From an uncultured archaeon (GTDB lineage Archaea > Nanobdellota > Nanobdellia > Woesearchaeales > CAIVOO01): DNA of 43,872 nucleotides. The notes below the pieces were generated by a model. That model was not told the origin of the DNA. It did no database searches and was given only the letters and a program-made list of their open reading frames with translations. The stretch covers positions 1 to 43,872 of the forward strand of contig CAIMOB010000004.1 of NCBI GenBank assembly GCA_903842985.1, written 5' to 3'. This document shows, one piece after another, positions 15,415 to 23,880 of this stretch; positions within the stretch are counted from its first letter, which is position 1; every line of letters begins with the position of its first letter. Position numbers and translations under genes: made by a program.

Positions 15415-18400
15415 ATGACAAGAATAAACCGCCTTGTAATGCATGGCTTCAAGTCATTTGCGAAGCACACAGCACTCCCATTCGGCAACAGCTTTAATGC
15501 AGTTATCGGACCAAACGGCTCAGGCAAGAGCAATGTCCTGGATGCATTGTGCTTTGTTCTTGGAAGAAGCTCTTCAAAATCGCTGAGGGCTGAAAAATCC
15601 GCAAACTTAATCTACAACGGCGGCAAGGCAAAAACACCTTCAAAGGAGGCGGAAGTCTCAATCTTCTTTGACAATTCCAAAAAAACATTTCCGATTCCAG
15701 AGGAGGAAATAAAGATTTCAAGAATCGTAAAGGGCTCCGGCCAAAGCGTTTATAGGATAAACAACAAGACAAGGACAAGACAGCAAGTTTTGGAGCTTCT
15801 CTCGCTGGCAAGAATAGACCCGGAGGGCTACAACATAATTCTCCAGGGAGACATAATCAGGTTCGTCGAGATGTCGCCTCTTGAAAGAAGAGGGCTTGTC
15901 GAGGAAATCTCAGGAATCTCAATCTACGAGGACAAGAAGCAGAAGGCAATGAATGAGCTTTCAAAGGTTGAGGAAAAGCTGAAGGAAGCAGAAATAATAC
16001 TTTCAGAAAGGCAGGAGCGCCTGAAAGAGCTCAAGAAAGACCGCGACCAGGCGATAAAATATAAGGAAATTGTCGAGAGAATCAATAAGAACAAAGCATC
16101 TTTGCTCAACATCCAGATAAAGCGAAAAGAGGATGAAAGAAAAGAGTTTGAGCAGAGAATAGGCAAACACAGGGAAAAGCTTGAATCACTACAGTCAGAA
16201 ATCTCAAAATTAAAAAATGACATGAATGAGAAGAAGACAAACATCTCTGACATAAACAAAAAAATTGAGTCAAGCGGGGAAACAGAGCAGGTCAAGATTC
16301 ACAAGGAAGTTGAGCAGATTAAGGTTGATTTGGCAACTTCAACCAGCAAACTGGAGTCATTCAGGAATGAGATAGAGAAGCTGAAGCAGAGAAAGGAGCA
16401 GCTGAACAAGAACATCGAAGACATCGATGAAAAAATTTCAAGGTCAAAGCAGGAAAAATCAGAGCTTGAAAAATCACTTTCCTCAACGCAGAAGAGCTTG
16501 ACAGACATAAACAGAAAAATAGATGATTTCAAGAAAAAGAACAACCTTGACACAACAGGAATCGAGAAAGAAATTGATTCGCTGGACAAGGATGCAGAGG
16601 AAAGGCAGACAGAAATCCAGAACCTCAGGCAGGAGCAGCAGGAACTGCTGAGGAAAAAGGACAGGCTGGAATTGCAGCTGCAGTCAATAGACGAGAAAAT
16701 AAACAAAGTTTTGGAGCTTGAGAAGGAAAACAAGGAAGATATTGACATGCTGAAGCAGATGCGCGAGGATTTCAAGAAGGCAACCCTTGAATTAAACAAA
16801 CGACTTAATGATGATTCTTCACTATCAGCCCAGCTGGGAGAGGCAAGAAAGAAGGCAATGAAGGCAAGGGAGGACCTTGCAAGGCTTGAGGCAAGAAACA
16901 TAGGAATTCAGGAGACGCTTCTTGGCGACATTGCTGTCAAAAAAGTCCTTGACCAGAAAAACAAAATCAAGGGCATCTACGGGACTGTCTCAGAGCTCGG
17001 CGAAGTCAGCTCAAAATACTCATTGGCGCTGGAAATCGCAGCAGGCAACAAGATAAAGGGAATTGTTGTTGAAGATGACAAGACCGCCTCAGAATGCATA
17101 AAATTCCTGAAAAACAACAAATACGGCATAGCATCATTCTTCCCGCTTAACAAAATAAAGCCGAAACAAATTTCTGCAAATGCAGAAAGCTTCAAAAACA
17201 GCGAAGGCGCGCACGGCCTGGCAATAGACCTGATCAAGTTTGACAAGAAATTCAATAATGTCTTCTCCTATGTCTTCGGCGACACGCTTGTTGTGGAGAA
17301 CATAGACACTGCAAGGGCCATCGGCATCGGAAAAGTCAAGATGGCAACAATCGACGGCGACATGGCAGAGCTGAGCGGCGCAATGCAGGGAGGCTACAGG
17401 CAGAAACGGGCAGGCCTTGGCTTCAGGGAATCAGAGATTGAAAGCGGGCTTAAGCAGAATGAGCAGATAATTGCTGATTCCGAATCTGTCATAAAGGCGC
17501 TGGACAAGAGGAAATCAGAAAACGAGAAGTTTGTTGACAGGCTAAGGCAAGAAAAGGCGACGCTTGAAGGCGAGATAATCAAGATCGAGAAATCACTGCA
17601 CCTTGAGTCAGGCGACATTGATGTAAACAAGAAGCTGAAGCAGGACCTGACAAAAGAGCTGAAGGACGCGGAAAAGAGAACAGACTCAATCAATCTTAAA
17701 GTAAGCGACTGCAACAATTTACTTGCAAAGCTCAAGATAAAGAAGCAGGAGATGAGGGATAAGATAAGCCAGCTGAGAAATCCCGTATTAATCGCTGAAT
17801 TGAATGCATTTGAGGAGAAAAGGCAGGAGTTCAGCAACAAAATCCTGCAGCTCACATCTGACATGAAAAACGCAGATGTCCAGCTGACAACAATGCTTCT
17901 TCCGGATAAGGAAAACATAATCAAAATCATAAAACAGCACGAGAAAGAGGATGAGCATTTCAGGGGCAAGATAAAGGAGATAAACGACGGCATCAAGCAG
18001 AAAAATGATGTTCTGAAAGATAAGGAGAAGGAAGAAAAGAAATTCTACGAGCAGTTCAAAGACCTATTCACAAACAGGCAGAAGATAGATGACATAATAA
18101 AGAAGCTGGAAAACAGATTAGAGGTCTTGAACGAGGATTCCAAGCAGGTTGAAATCAAGATGAACAATGTCTCCCTTGAAAATGCAAGAGTCAGCACAGA
18201 GCTGGATGCATTCAACAAGGAATTCGAGCAGTTTAGGGGGATTGAGATATTCAGCAGGAAGCCGGAAGAGGAGCTGAGAAAGGAGATAAAGTCAGACGAA
18301 TCATTCATGTCCAGGGTTGGTGACAGCATAAATTTGAGGGCATTGGAAATCTACGAGAGCGTTGAAAAGGAGTATTCCAGCCTTCTTGAAAAGAAAGAGA

Positions 18401-18915
18401 GATTAGGAATTGAAAAGCAGGACGTGCTTGTCCTTATGAATGAGATAGAGACAAAGAAAAAAGACCTTTTCATGAAGACATTCGATGTCATCAACGAGAA
18501 TTTCAAGAACATATTCTCTGCACTGTCAACAAAAGGCGATGCAAACCTTGTTTTAGAGAACAAGGACCAGCCGTTCGATGGCGGATTAATGGTTAAAGTC
18601 AGGATAACAGGCAATAAGTTCCTTGACATAAGGTCATTGTCAGGCGGAGAGAAGACAATGACTGCCCTGGCATTCATATTTGCGATACAGGAGCATGAGC
18701 CAGCCTCATTCTATATCCTGGACGAGGTTGACGCTGCGCTTGACAAGAGGAACTCTGAGAAATTTGCAAAGCTGATAAGAAAATACTCGGAAAATGCGCA
18801 GTACATAATAATCTCTCACAACGACGCAATCATATCCGAGTCAGACTTGGTTTACGGCGTGTCAATGCCCAATGCAGAAGACGGAATAAGCAAGGTAGTC
18901 AACCTGAAGTTATAA
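15415..18915 (+). CDS. smc: Chromosome segregation ATPase SMC
   Basis: SMC dimers compact and segregate the chromosome. The protein is full length (1166 aa). The N-terminal ABC half has Walker A GPNGSGKS (32-39). The first coiled coil is about 165-515, and the hinge at about 520-660 (GIYGTVSELGEVSSKYSLALEIAAGN to GDMAELSGAMQGGYR). A second coiled coil follows. The C-terminal half carries signature LSGGEKTMTALAF (near 1075) and Walker B FYILDEVDAALDKRN (near 1098). It has its own promoter. No ScpA/ScpB gene is adjacent. Its last 17 bp overlap the convergent glycosyltransferase gene. Confidence 0.97.
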   Translation: MTRINRLVMHGFKSFAKHTALPFGNSFNAVIGPNGSGKSNVLDALCFVLGRSSSKSLRAEKSANLIYNGGKAKTPSKEAEVSIFFDNSKKTFPIPEEEIKISRIVKGSGQSVYRINNKTRTRQQVLELLSLARIDPEGYNIILQGDIIRFVEMSPLERRGLVEEISGISIYEDKKQKAMNELSKVEEKLKEAEIILSERQERLKELKKDRDQAIKYKEIVERINKNKASLLNIQIKRKEDERKEFEQRIGKHREKLESLQSEISKLKNDMNEKKTNISDINKKIESSGETEQVKIHKEVEQIKVDLATSTSKLESFRNEIEKLKQRKEQLNKNIEDIDEKISRSKQEKSELEKSLSSTQKSLTDINRKIDDFKKKNNLDTTGIEKEIDSLDKDAEERQTEIQNLRQEQQELLRKKDRLELQLQSIDEKINKVLELEKENKEDIDMLKQMREDFKKATLELNKRLNDDSSLSAQLGEARKKAMKAREDLARLEARNIGIQETLLGDIAVKKVLDQKNKIKGIYGTVSELGEVSSKYSLALEIAAGNKIKGIVVEDDKTASECIKFLKNNKYGIASFFPLNKIKPKQISANAESFKNSEGAHGLAIDLIKFDKKFNNVFSYVFGDTLVVENIDTARAIGIGKVKMATIDGDMAELSGAMQGGYRQKRAGLGFRESEIESGLKQNEQIIADSESVIKALDKRKSENEKFVDRLRQEKATLEGEIIKIEKSLHLESGDIDVNKKLKQDLTKELKDAEKRTDSINLKVSDCNNLLAKLKIKKQEMRDKISQLRNPVLIAELNAFEEKRQEFSNKILQLTSDMKNADVQLTTMLLPDKENIIKIIKQHEKEDEHFRGKIKEINDGIKQKNDVLKDKEKEEKKFYEQFKDLFTNRQKIDDIIKKLENRLEVLNEDSKQVEIKMNNVSLENARVSTELDAFNKEFEQFRGIEIFSRKPEEELRKEIKSDESFMSRVGDSINLRALEIYESVEKEYSSLLEKKERLGIEKQDVLVLMNEIETKKKDLFMKTFDVINENFKNIFSALSTKGDANLVLENKDQPFDGGLMVKVRITGNKFLDIRSLSGGEKTMTALAFIFAIQEHEPASFYILDEVDAALDKRNSEKFAKLIRKYSENAQYIIISHNDAIISESDLVYGVSMPNAEDGISKVVNLKL

Positions 18916-20026
18916 TTCTTTCAAAATCCTGCGCTGTTTTTTCCCATGAATGCGCCTGCATTGATATTCTTGCGTTTGCCCCAAGCTTCTCCCTTAAATC
19001 AGGCTTGTCTAGAAGTTCCCTAAGTTCGTACTCAAGCGCATCAACGCTGTTTCTCGGGAAGAAATAGCCGTTGTATCCTTTCTTCACAAAATCAACGATT
19101 CTTCCGACAGGCGTTGCAAGCACAGGCAGGCCAACTGCCATCGCCTCCATCGTTGCAAGCGAGGTTGTCTCTGTCACGCTCGGCATCACAAAAATATCCA
19201 TTGCCTGCAGGTATTTCAGTACACTGTCAACAAATCCAGTTATAATCACATCAGGATGCTCCCTGAACAATTCTTCCTCTTCCCCGCCGCCAACTATAAG
19301 AAGCTTGGCTTTGTATTTTCCGCTGATTTTAACAAATGCCTCATACAATGTCTCGACATTCTTCTCCTTGCTTATCCTCCCGCAGTAGCCAACTACAAGC
19401 GTGCCAGGAGAAATGTGCACTGCCTTTTTCGCCTTTTCCCTGTCTTCGGCAGGCCTGAATTTGTTTGTGTCAATCCCAAGCATTACATCCCTCATCTCAT
19501 TTCGTATTCCAATTTCCTTCAGACTTTTCTTTGTATACTCAGAAGGCACTAGTAAAAAATCGCATTTTTTGTAAAGCCATTTTGTGGCATGTCTTACAAT
19601 AAATGAGACAATCTTCTTCAGCCAGGTGGATGAAACAATAACAGGAAACTGCTCCCAGCTCATCTGGTGCACAAATGAATAGACAGGCTTTCCAAGCCTT
19701 TTTGCATAAACAATCGAGGCAGCGCCGGCAAGCAGGACATCCTGCGCCACAACAACGTCTGCCTCTGCAACATATTTTTTTATCTGTTTCAGCACATTTC
19801 TTGAAAACCTGACAGAACTGTAGCCAGTGATATGAATTATTCTTGACAATGGCAGCTTAACAATCTTTATGTTATCTCTTTCAATCTCCCCGGCATTGCC
19901 CTTGAACGCAGGCGCGAGCACAGTAACCTGATGGCTCCTGGCCAATCTTGGTATAACCTCATCAAGAAACCTGACTACACCATCCTTCTTTGGGTGAAAT
20001 GTGTCAACTGCGATTAATATTTTCAT
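18899..20026 (-). CDS. GT4-family glycosyltransferase
   Basis: The protein is 375 aa from the ATG at 20026, where the canonical opening MKILIAVDTFHPKKDGVVRFLDE begins. A GT-B fold is evident. The N-terminal acceptor domain is about 1-185. The C-terminal donor domain contains VGYCGRISKEKNVETLYEAF, MDIFVMPSVTETTSLATMEAMAVGLPVLATPVG (the EX7E-type motif) and YFFPRNSVDALEYELRELL. It resembles mannosyl- or digalactosyl-type lipid glycosyltransferases. It follows the PIG-L deacetylase gene by 11 bp. Together they could make a glycolipid (transfer of GlcNAc, then deacetylation), as in GPI- or mycothiol-like pathways. Confidence 0.9.
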   Translation of the reverse strand: MKILIAVDTFHPKKDGVVRFLDEVIPRLARSHQVTVLAPAFKGNAGEIERDNIKIVKLPLSRIIHITGYSSVRFSRNVLKQIKKYVAEADVVVAQDVLLAGAASIVYAKRLGKPVYSFVHQMSWEQFPVIVSSTWLKKIVSFIVRHATKWLYKKCDFLLVPSEYTKKSLKEIGIRNEMRDVMLGIDTNKFRPAEDREKAKKAVHISPGTLVVGYCGRISKEKNVETLYEAFVKISGKYKAKLLIVGGGEEEELFREHPDVIITGFVDSVLKYLQAMDIFVMPSVTETTSLATMEAMAVGLPVLATPVGRIVDFVKKGYNGYFFPRNSVDALEYELRELLDKPDLREKLGANARISMQAHSWEKTAQDFERIITSG

Positions 20027-20037
20027 TTTAACGAACC

Positions 20038-20676
20038 TTATTTTTCCTTGCAAAAAACTTCTGCAAACCTGCACCTATTTTCAAGCCCTGCCTTCAAATT
20101 TTTTATGTAAATGCTCCAGATTATATAAAATATGTACTTGTGCTGGCTCTTAAACATTTTTATTGCAGAGACTTTCTTCTTCATTGTGCCTGAAATGTCA
20201 ACATAAAGCTTTGGAAGGTTCCTTTTCACAACGCTGATTGGGTTCCAGATGTCAAATGTGTAAACTTCTGTCCTGGCATTCTTAAGCGCCTCAAGAACAA
20301 TGCTGTGGACAGCCTGATGGTCCGGATGCGGGTCGCTTGCAGAGTGCGTGAAAACCTTTTCAGGCATGTGCGTCTTCACCATCTTCTGAATCAAATCCTT
20401 TATCTTTTTCTTTCTGATGTCCTCTATGAAATTGCCTTCCTTCAGCCCGAGAAAAATATCCCTTTTGCATCCCAGAATCCGGTGCGCGCTCTTTGCCTCC
20501 TTCACCCTCATCTCTGTGCTGAACTCCCTCTTCATCAGCGGATGCGCTCGCTCGCCATAGGAGAAAACTACAACAATGACTTCATAGTTTTTTTCAGCGT
20601 ACTTCGCCATTGTCCCGCCTGCGCCAAGCACATCATCATCAGGATGCGCGCAGAAGACAATTATTGATTTTTTCAT
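20038..20676 (-). CDS. PIG-L/LmbE-family N-acetylglucosaminyl deacetylase
   Basis: This family removes acetyl groups from GlcNAc linked to lipids, inositol or similar carriers, using zinc. The 212-aa protein has the zinc and catalytic motif AHPDDDVLGAGGTM (residues about 10-23) and the second motif FTHSASDPHPDHQAVH (about 113-128) with the second zinc-site histidine. EFSTEMRVKEAKSAHRILG is the usual helix following the active-site loop. Length is typical. It is upstream of and co-directional with the GT4 gene. Downstream of the tRNA-Gly locus, it may use a weak TATA near 20704 inside the duplicated tRNA tail. Confidence 0.92.
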   Translation of the reverse strand: MKKSIIVFCAHPDDDVLGAGGTMAKYAEKNYEVIVVVFSYGERAHPLMKREFSTEMRVKEAKSAHRILGCKRDIFLGLKEGNFIEDIRKKKIKDLIQKMVKTHMPEKVFTHSASDPHPDHQAVHSIVLEALKNARTEVYTFDIWNPISVVKRNLPKLYVDISGTMKKKVSAIKMFKSQHKYIFYIIWSIYIKNLKAGLENRCRFAEVFCKEK

Positions 20677-20690
20677 TTTAAAATAAAAAT

Positions 20691-20700
20691 GCGCCGGCCG
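20691..20700 (-). repeat. Second copy of the tRNA-Gly 3' end
   Basis: GCGCCGGCCG here is identical to 20751-20760, the end of the tRNA-Gly acceptor/T-stem. The copies are in direct orientation 60 bp apart. Both are followed on the minus strand by an A. Confidence 0.7.
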
Positions 20701-20706
20701 AATAAA

Positions 20707-20733
20707 GAAAATCTCGACTTCATCGGGATTTTC
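20707..20733 (-). other. Hairpin in the tRNA-Gly trailer
   Basis: On the minus strand GAAAATC and CGA pair with TCG and GATTTTC across a TGAAG loop, with one internal mismatch. TTTATT follows. It could act as a terminator, a processing signal or part of an uncharacterised small RNA. Confidence 0.5.
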
Positions 20734-20749
20734 AGACCCGTCCGCGCTC

Positions 20750-20820
20750 TGCGCCGGCCGGGCGGCGACCCCGGGTAAACGGCTTGGAAGGCCGTTGTCA
20801 TACCACTAGACCACCGGCGC
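20750..20820 (-). tRNA. tRNA-Gly(UCC) with an aberrant T-loop
   Basis: The gene is 71 nt. The acceptor GCGCCGG pairs with CCGGCGC. The D-arm is GTCTAGTGGTATGAC with G18G19. The anticodon stem ACGGC/GCCGT encloses CTTCCAA (anticodon TCC), variable loop TTAC, T-stem CCGGG/CCCGG, and discriminator A. Every helix is intact, yet the T-loop reads GTCGCCG instead of the near-universal TTCRANY. T55, C56 and G57 are kept, but T54 and A58, which form the reverse-Hoogsteen pair, are G and C. A likely promoter (ATTTATAAATG) lies around 20849-20857 on the minus strand. Confidence 0.8.
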
Positions 20821-20848
20821 GGACTGAGAAATCTTAAAAATAACTCAT

Positions 20849-21874
20849 TTATAAATCTTCTTGTAATATCTCAATAAACCTCTTGAAACCCTCTGCCTTG
20901 AGTATTATAGCTGAAGACTGCGGATGCCCCCCTCCAAACCCTTCAACCTCTTTAAGTGTTTTTTCAACAACTTTCCTTAGGTCAACAATATGCGACCTTA
21001 ATGAGCATTTCATTTCATCCCCTTTTTTCCTTGCAATCACAATTGTCCATTCCGGATGCCTGTAAAATACTGCATTTGCAATTTCGCTTGACAGGCTTGT
21101 CGTCTTTTCAGTGTATTCAAAGACATAAAGATTGCCATTTGCCTTTACTTTCAGCGCCTCCTTAAGCAGCTCTTCATACTCCCTGCTTATTTTCAGGCAT
21201 CTCTTGCAGATTAATTTTCCCCTTTCAGTTGTCTGATTCAGGATTTCATACGGGCTTTCAATTCTTGTCAGAATTTTTATCGCTTTTTTAACATCCTCGC
21301 TCCCGCCCTTTAGATTAAAGCCTAAAATCGATATCAGCTTGGTAAGCCCAGACTCAAACTGCATCTTGTTCCTGTCTTTTATCTTTGGGTTGAGTATGTC
21401 AGGGTACTCCTTTGCAAAATCCTTTACAAAATCAGCATTTCCGCCGTCGCCAAGCGTGCCTATTGTCCCCAGCCACAGGTCTTTCTTGACAGCTTCGTAG
21501 CATATCTGCGAAGCAGGGATATAGGAGTCCTTGTCCTTGATTTTCGGATTGAAATATTTTACATTCTTTATCTCGTACGGACCGTGATGGTCTATCCAAA
21601 TCACAGGAAGCTTGACTTCATCAACAAATTCCTGGTCAAGCTGCGCAACATCAAGGATAAAAATCTTGTCTGGGTCATAGTCTTTTACAAATCTGACGAA
21701 TTCCTTTGTTATGCGCGGATTTGTCTTCACAATATGCCCCTTGCCCCTCTGTATGTGCCTGTAGAGCAGGAGGAATGAGCACAATCCGTCAACATCATCG
21801 TGAAAGAAAAACAGAGGTCTTTCTGAGCTTTCCAATTCTTCCTTTATCTCATTCAGTTCTTTCTCGCTAAGCAA
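20849..21874 (-). CDS. DHH-family phosphoesterase (RecJ-like)
   Basis: This is a DHH/DHHA1 phosphoesterase of the archaeal RecJ-like kind, acting on nucleic acid ends or small nucleotides with Mn2+. Motifs are HDDVDGLCS near residue 25-33, ILDVAQLD, WIDHHGPYE (DHH about 95-97), TIGTLGDGGNADF, and DHHA1 GFGGGHPQSSA near 317. A CxxC (KLICKRCLKI) sits in the linker. I chose TTG at 21874 as start because GGTGA is 6 nt upstream of it; a TTG two codons earlier directly abuts that motif. It overlaps the ThiI-like gene by 8 bp. Confidence 0.88.
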   Translation of the reverse strand: MLSEKELNEIKEELESSERPLFFFHDDVDGLCSFLLLYRHIQRGKGHIVKTNPRITKEFVRFVKDYDPDKIFILDVAQLDQEFVDEVKLPVIWIDHHGPYEIKNVKYFNPKIKDKDSYIPASQICYEAVKKDLWLGTIGTLGDGGNADFVKDFAKEYPDILNPKIKDRNKMQFESGLTKLISILGFNLKGGSEDVKKAIKILTRIESPYEILNQTTERGKLICKRCLKISREYEELLKEALKVKANGNLYVFEYTEKTTSLSSEIANAVFYRHPEWTIVIARKKGDEMKCSLRSHIVDLRKVVEKTLKEVEGFGGGHPQSSAIILKAEGFKRFIEILQEDL

Positions 21875-22454
21875 CTTCAATCACCTTTGCTTTCCTGACG
21901 CATTCCTCAACCATGTTCTTAATGTTTGCCTTTTCCTCTTCCTTCTCAACTGCCTCAAGCCTTGCCTTTGTCGCAACGCTCTTTGGAAGCCAGCAGCATT
22001 CATGCGCCTCTTTTATTGAAATCGCATATGTCCCGAATTTTTTTGCAAGTGTTACAGTTTCTTCCTTATCCCTTGTCAGTAATGGCCTTAATATCTTAAT
22101 TTTAACTGCCTTGTCCTCAACAAACATGTTGTCCAGTGTCTGCGATGCAACCTGCCCAAGATTTTCTCCTGTAACAATGAATCCGCATTTCTCTTTTTCA
22201 GCGATTTTTTCCGCAACCCTCAGCATAAGCCTCTTGCAGTAGAGGCAGGTATATTTTTTCTCTGAATTTCCAAATCCGCTTAAGTCATGCGGGACAAAGA
22301 ATATTTTTTTAATTCCAATATTCATTGCAAGCTTCTTTACTTTTTCGCTTTCCTCTCCAAAATGAACTCCAACAAGCTCCACTCCCTTGTCTGCCAGCAG
22401 CCTGCCTGCAACAGGGCTGTCTATTCCTCCTGAGATAAGCAAAATAGCTTTCAT
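21867..22454 (-). CDS. Stand-alone ThiI-type PP-loop (4-thiouridine synthase) domain
   Basis: ThiI adenylates tRNA U8 for sulfur transfer. This 195-aa protein contains only the catalytic domain: PP-loop SGGIDSPVAG (8-17), GVHFGEES, CLYCKRLM (Cys70, Cys73), TGENLGQVASQTL, LRPLLTRDKEET and CC at 153-154. The ferredoxin-like and THUMP domains that normally bind tRNA, and any rhodanese domain, are missing. Cys70/Cys73 could bind an Fe-S cluster or carry sulfur. Translation is coupled to the DHH gene downstream. It is either a minimal ThiI or one half of a split enzyme. Confidence 0.8.
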   Translation of the reverse strand: MKAILLISGGIDSPVAGRLLADKGVELVGVHFGEESEKVKKLAMNIGIKKIFFVPHDLSGFGNSEKKYTCLYCKRLMLRVAEKIAEKEKCGFIVTGENLGQVASQTLDNMFVEDKAVKIKILRPLLTRDKEETVTLAKKFGTYAISIKEAHECCWLPKSVATKARLEAVEKEEEKANIKNMVEECVRKAKVIEVA

Positions 22455-22512
22455 TTGCCCACTAAAACAGGGCTTATTTTTAAGCTTATTTATGACTACT
22501 TTGGAATGACAT

Positions 22513-22532
22513 CAAACCAAAAGGTTTATATA
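22513..22532 (+). promoter_or_regulatory. Strong BRE/TATA promoter of the lytic transglycosylase gene
   Basis: CAAACCAAAAGGTTTATA is identical over 18 bp to 32558-32575 and contains the inverted repeat AAACC-AAAA-GGTTT overlapping the BRE. The TATA centre is 26-27 nt before the ATG, so the transcript is leaderless. Confidence 0.75.
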
Positions 22533-22554
22533 TGAGTTATTCAGCATTTCATAT

Positions 22555-23826
22555 ATGCAAATACGAAAAGTATACGGAAGGGGGCCGAAAAGAAACAGCT
22601 TTTGGCAGTGCTTTGGATTGACAGGCATTTCAGTGCCTCTGGCATTTTTTTCCTATTATTCATTTGCAGACACACCTTCCATTGACAAAAAGTGGGACAA
22701 TGTTTCCAGCTCAATTGATTATTACACTGATAACTTCAAGAGCAATTTGGCTGCAGTAAGCAGAGCATTAGGCATAAGCATAGACTCAATCGATTCAAAT
22801 ATTGTTTCAGTGGAAGCTGAGCCTAAAAATGTGATTTCTGTTTCATCCATTGCATCAGACATCGGAAAGAACATATCCACTCTTGTTAAGGATGTCGTGA
22901 AAACAGTGCAGCCACCTGCAAGGGTAGCTTTGCCTGGTCCGGTCAAAATACTTCCCTACATTCCTCCTGAAATAACCATCAAGCCCGCGCCAAGGCCAGA
23001 CCTTGAGTATCTCTATCTTGACAGCAAGCTTGAAAAAGCAATCCAGAAAAAAATAAAATATTACACTGGCTGCGAGGTCCATAAAAAACACACCTACTGC
23101 AGGATGACTGGCTATTCATTTCTTGCGAGCGAATCAACAAGGTTCGATGACTTCATCCTTGAGGGGCTGGCGAAAACAAAGTATGTCAAAGACGGCCTTA
23201 TCAGGTCAATCGGGTCAAATGAATCGTTGTTCAAGCTGAATGCAGTTTCAGGCAAGGGCGCAGAAGGCCCTATGCAATGCATGCCAGAAACTTCAAAAGG
23301 CTTGGGCGTCATGGTAACCCGCCATTTCACAGACAGCATGTTCCCTTCAATATTCATAGAAAGCGCGAAGCATCTCGATAGGATGGCTGAAAAATTCGGA
23401 GGAAACATCATGCTCGCGCTCGTCGGCTACAACTGGCGCGAGGATAAGGCGCAGAAGCTTTATGAAAGATTTGGGAATGATGCAAAATACCATGAGATTT
23501 ATGATAAAATACCTGCTGAGACGCGAGATTACCTGAGGGATGTTCTTTCGCTTCAGAGAGTATATGAGAATCGCGATAAATATGGGCTTGCCGTAAACAA
23601 AAGGCAGCTGTTTTCAAGCATGATAGATTTTGTTTACATTGTCAGAGACGGCGAGCACCTGAGGCGGATAGCAAGGGACTTTGACAGGCCCTATTCGAAT
23701 GTCCGTGATCTCAATCCGCAGATAAGGGACCCTGAATCTATTGTGCCTGGAATGAAAATCTACATGCCGAAGAGAGGCATAACCTCTGATTTGGGCTATC
23801 TTTACGCAGCTCTTCCTGGAAAATAA
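22555..23826 (+). CDS. Membrane-anchored lytic transglycosylase with LysM domain
   Basis: The protein has 423 aa. A short basic N-terminus and a hydrophobic segment (about 19-38) form a signal or anchor. A linker precedes a GH23-like soluble lytic transglycosylase domain at about 165-320. Its family motifs are SNESLFKLNAVSGKGAEGP with catalytic Glu223, MQCMPETSKGLG, and ALVGYNW in place of ALAAYN. A LysM domain is at about 358-405 (YIVRDGEHLRRIARDF, VPGMKIYMP). The enzyme should cleave peptidoglycan-like glycans outside the cell. An archaeon of this type has no murein of its own, so the target is probably a partner's or host's wall, or an altered glycan. Confidence 0.88.
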   Translation: MQIRKVYGRGPKRNSFWQCFGLTGISVPLAFFSYYSFADTPSIDKKWDNVSSSIDYYTDNFKSNLAAVSRALGISIDSIDSNIVSVEAEPKNVISVSSIASDIGKNISTLVKDVVKTVQPPARVALPGPVKILPYIPPEITIKPAPRPDLEYLYLDSKLEKAIQKKIKYYTGCEVHKKHTYCRMTGYSFLASESTRFDDFILEGLAKTKYVKDGLIRSIGSNESLFKLNAVSGKGAEGPMQCMPETSKGLGVMVTRHFTDSMFPSIFIESAKHLDRMAEKFGGNIMLALVGYNWREDKAQKLYERFGNDAKYHEIYDKIPAETRDYLRDVLSLQRVYENRDKYGLAVNKRQLFSSMIDFVYIVRDGEHLRRIARDFDRPYSNVRDLNPQIRDPESIVPGMKIYMPKRGITSDLGYLYAALPGK

Positions 23827-23850
23827 TCCCACTGGACATCCCTTCACAAA

Positions 23851-23858
23851 CCTTATAT
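23851..23858 (+). promoter_or_regulatory. TATA box of the NreA gene
   Basis: CCTTATAT is centred about 26 nt before the ATG at 23881, preceded by A-rich CACAAA. The resulting mRNA would be leaderless. Confidence 0.55.
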
Positions 23859-23880
23859 ATTTTTCTGACTTATTATTTTT

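Noticed and set aside
16299-16901. Long Ser-rich open frames antisense to SMC (also 17394-17996)
   Set aside because: They arise from the codon bias of the Lys/Glu-rich coiled coil on the other strand and have no promoter or protein-like composition.
20707-20750. A box C/D guide RNA or second tRNA in the tRNA-Gly trailer
   Set aside because: GATGA and CTGA occur, but their order and spacing do not make C/D boxes, and no cloverleaf can be drawn. Only a hairpin is supported.
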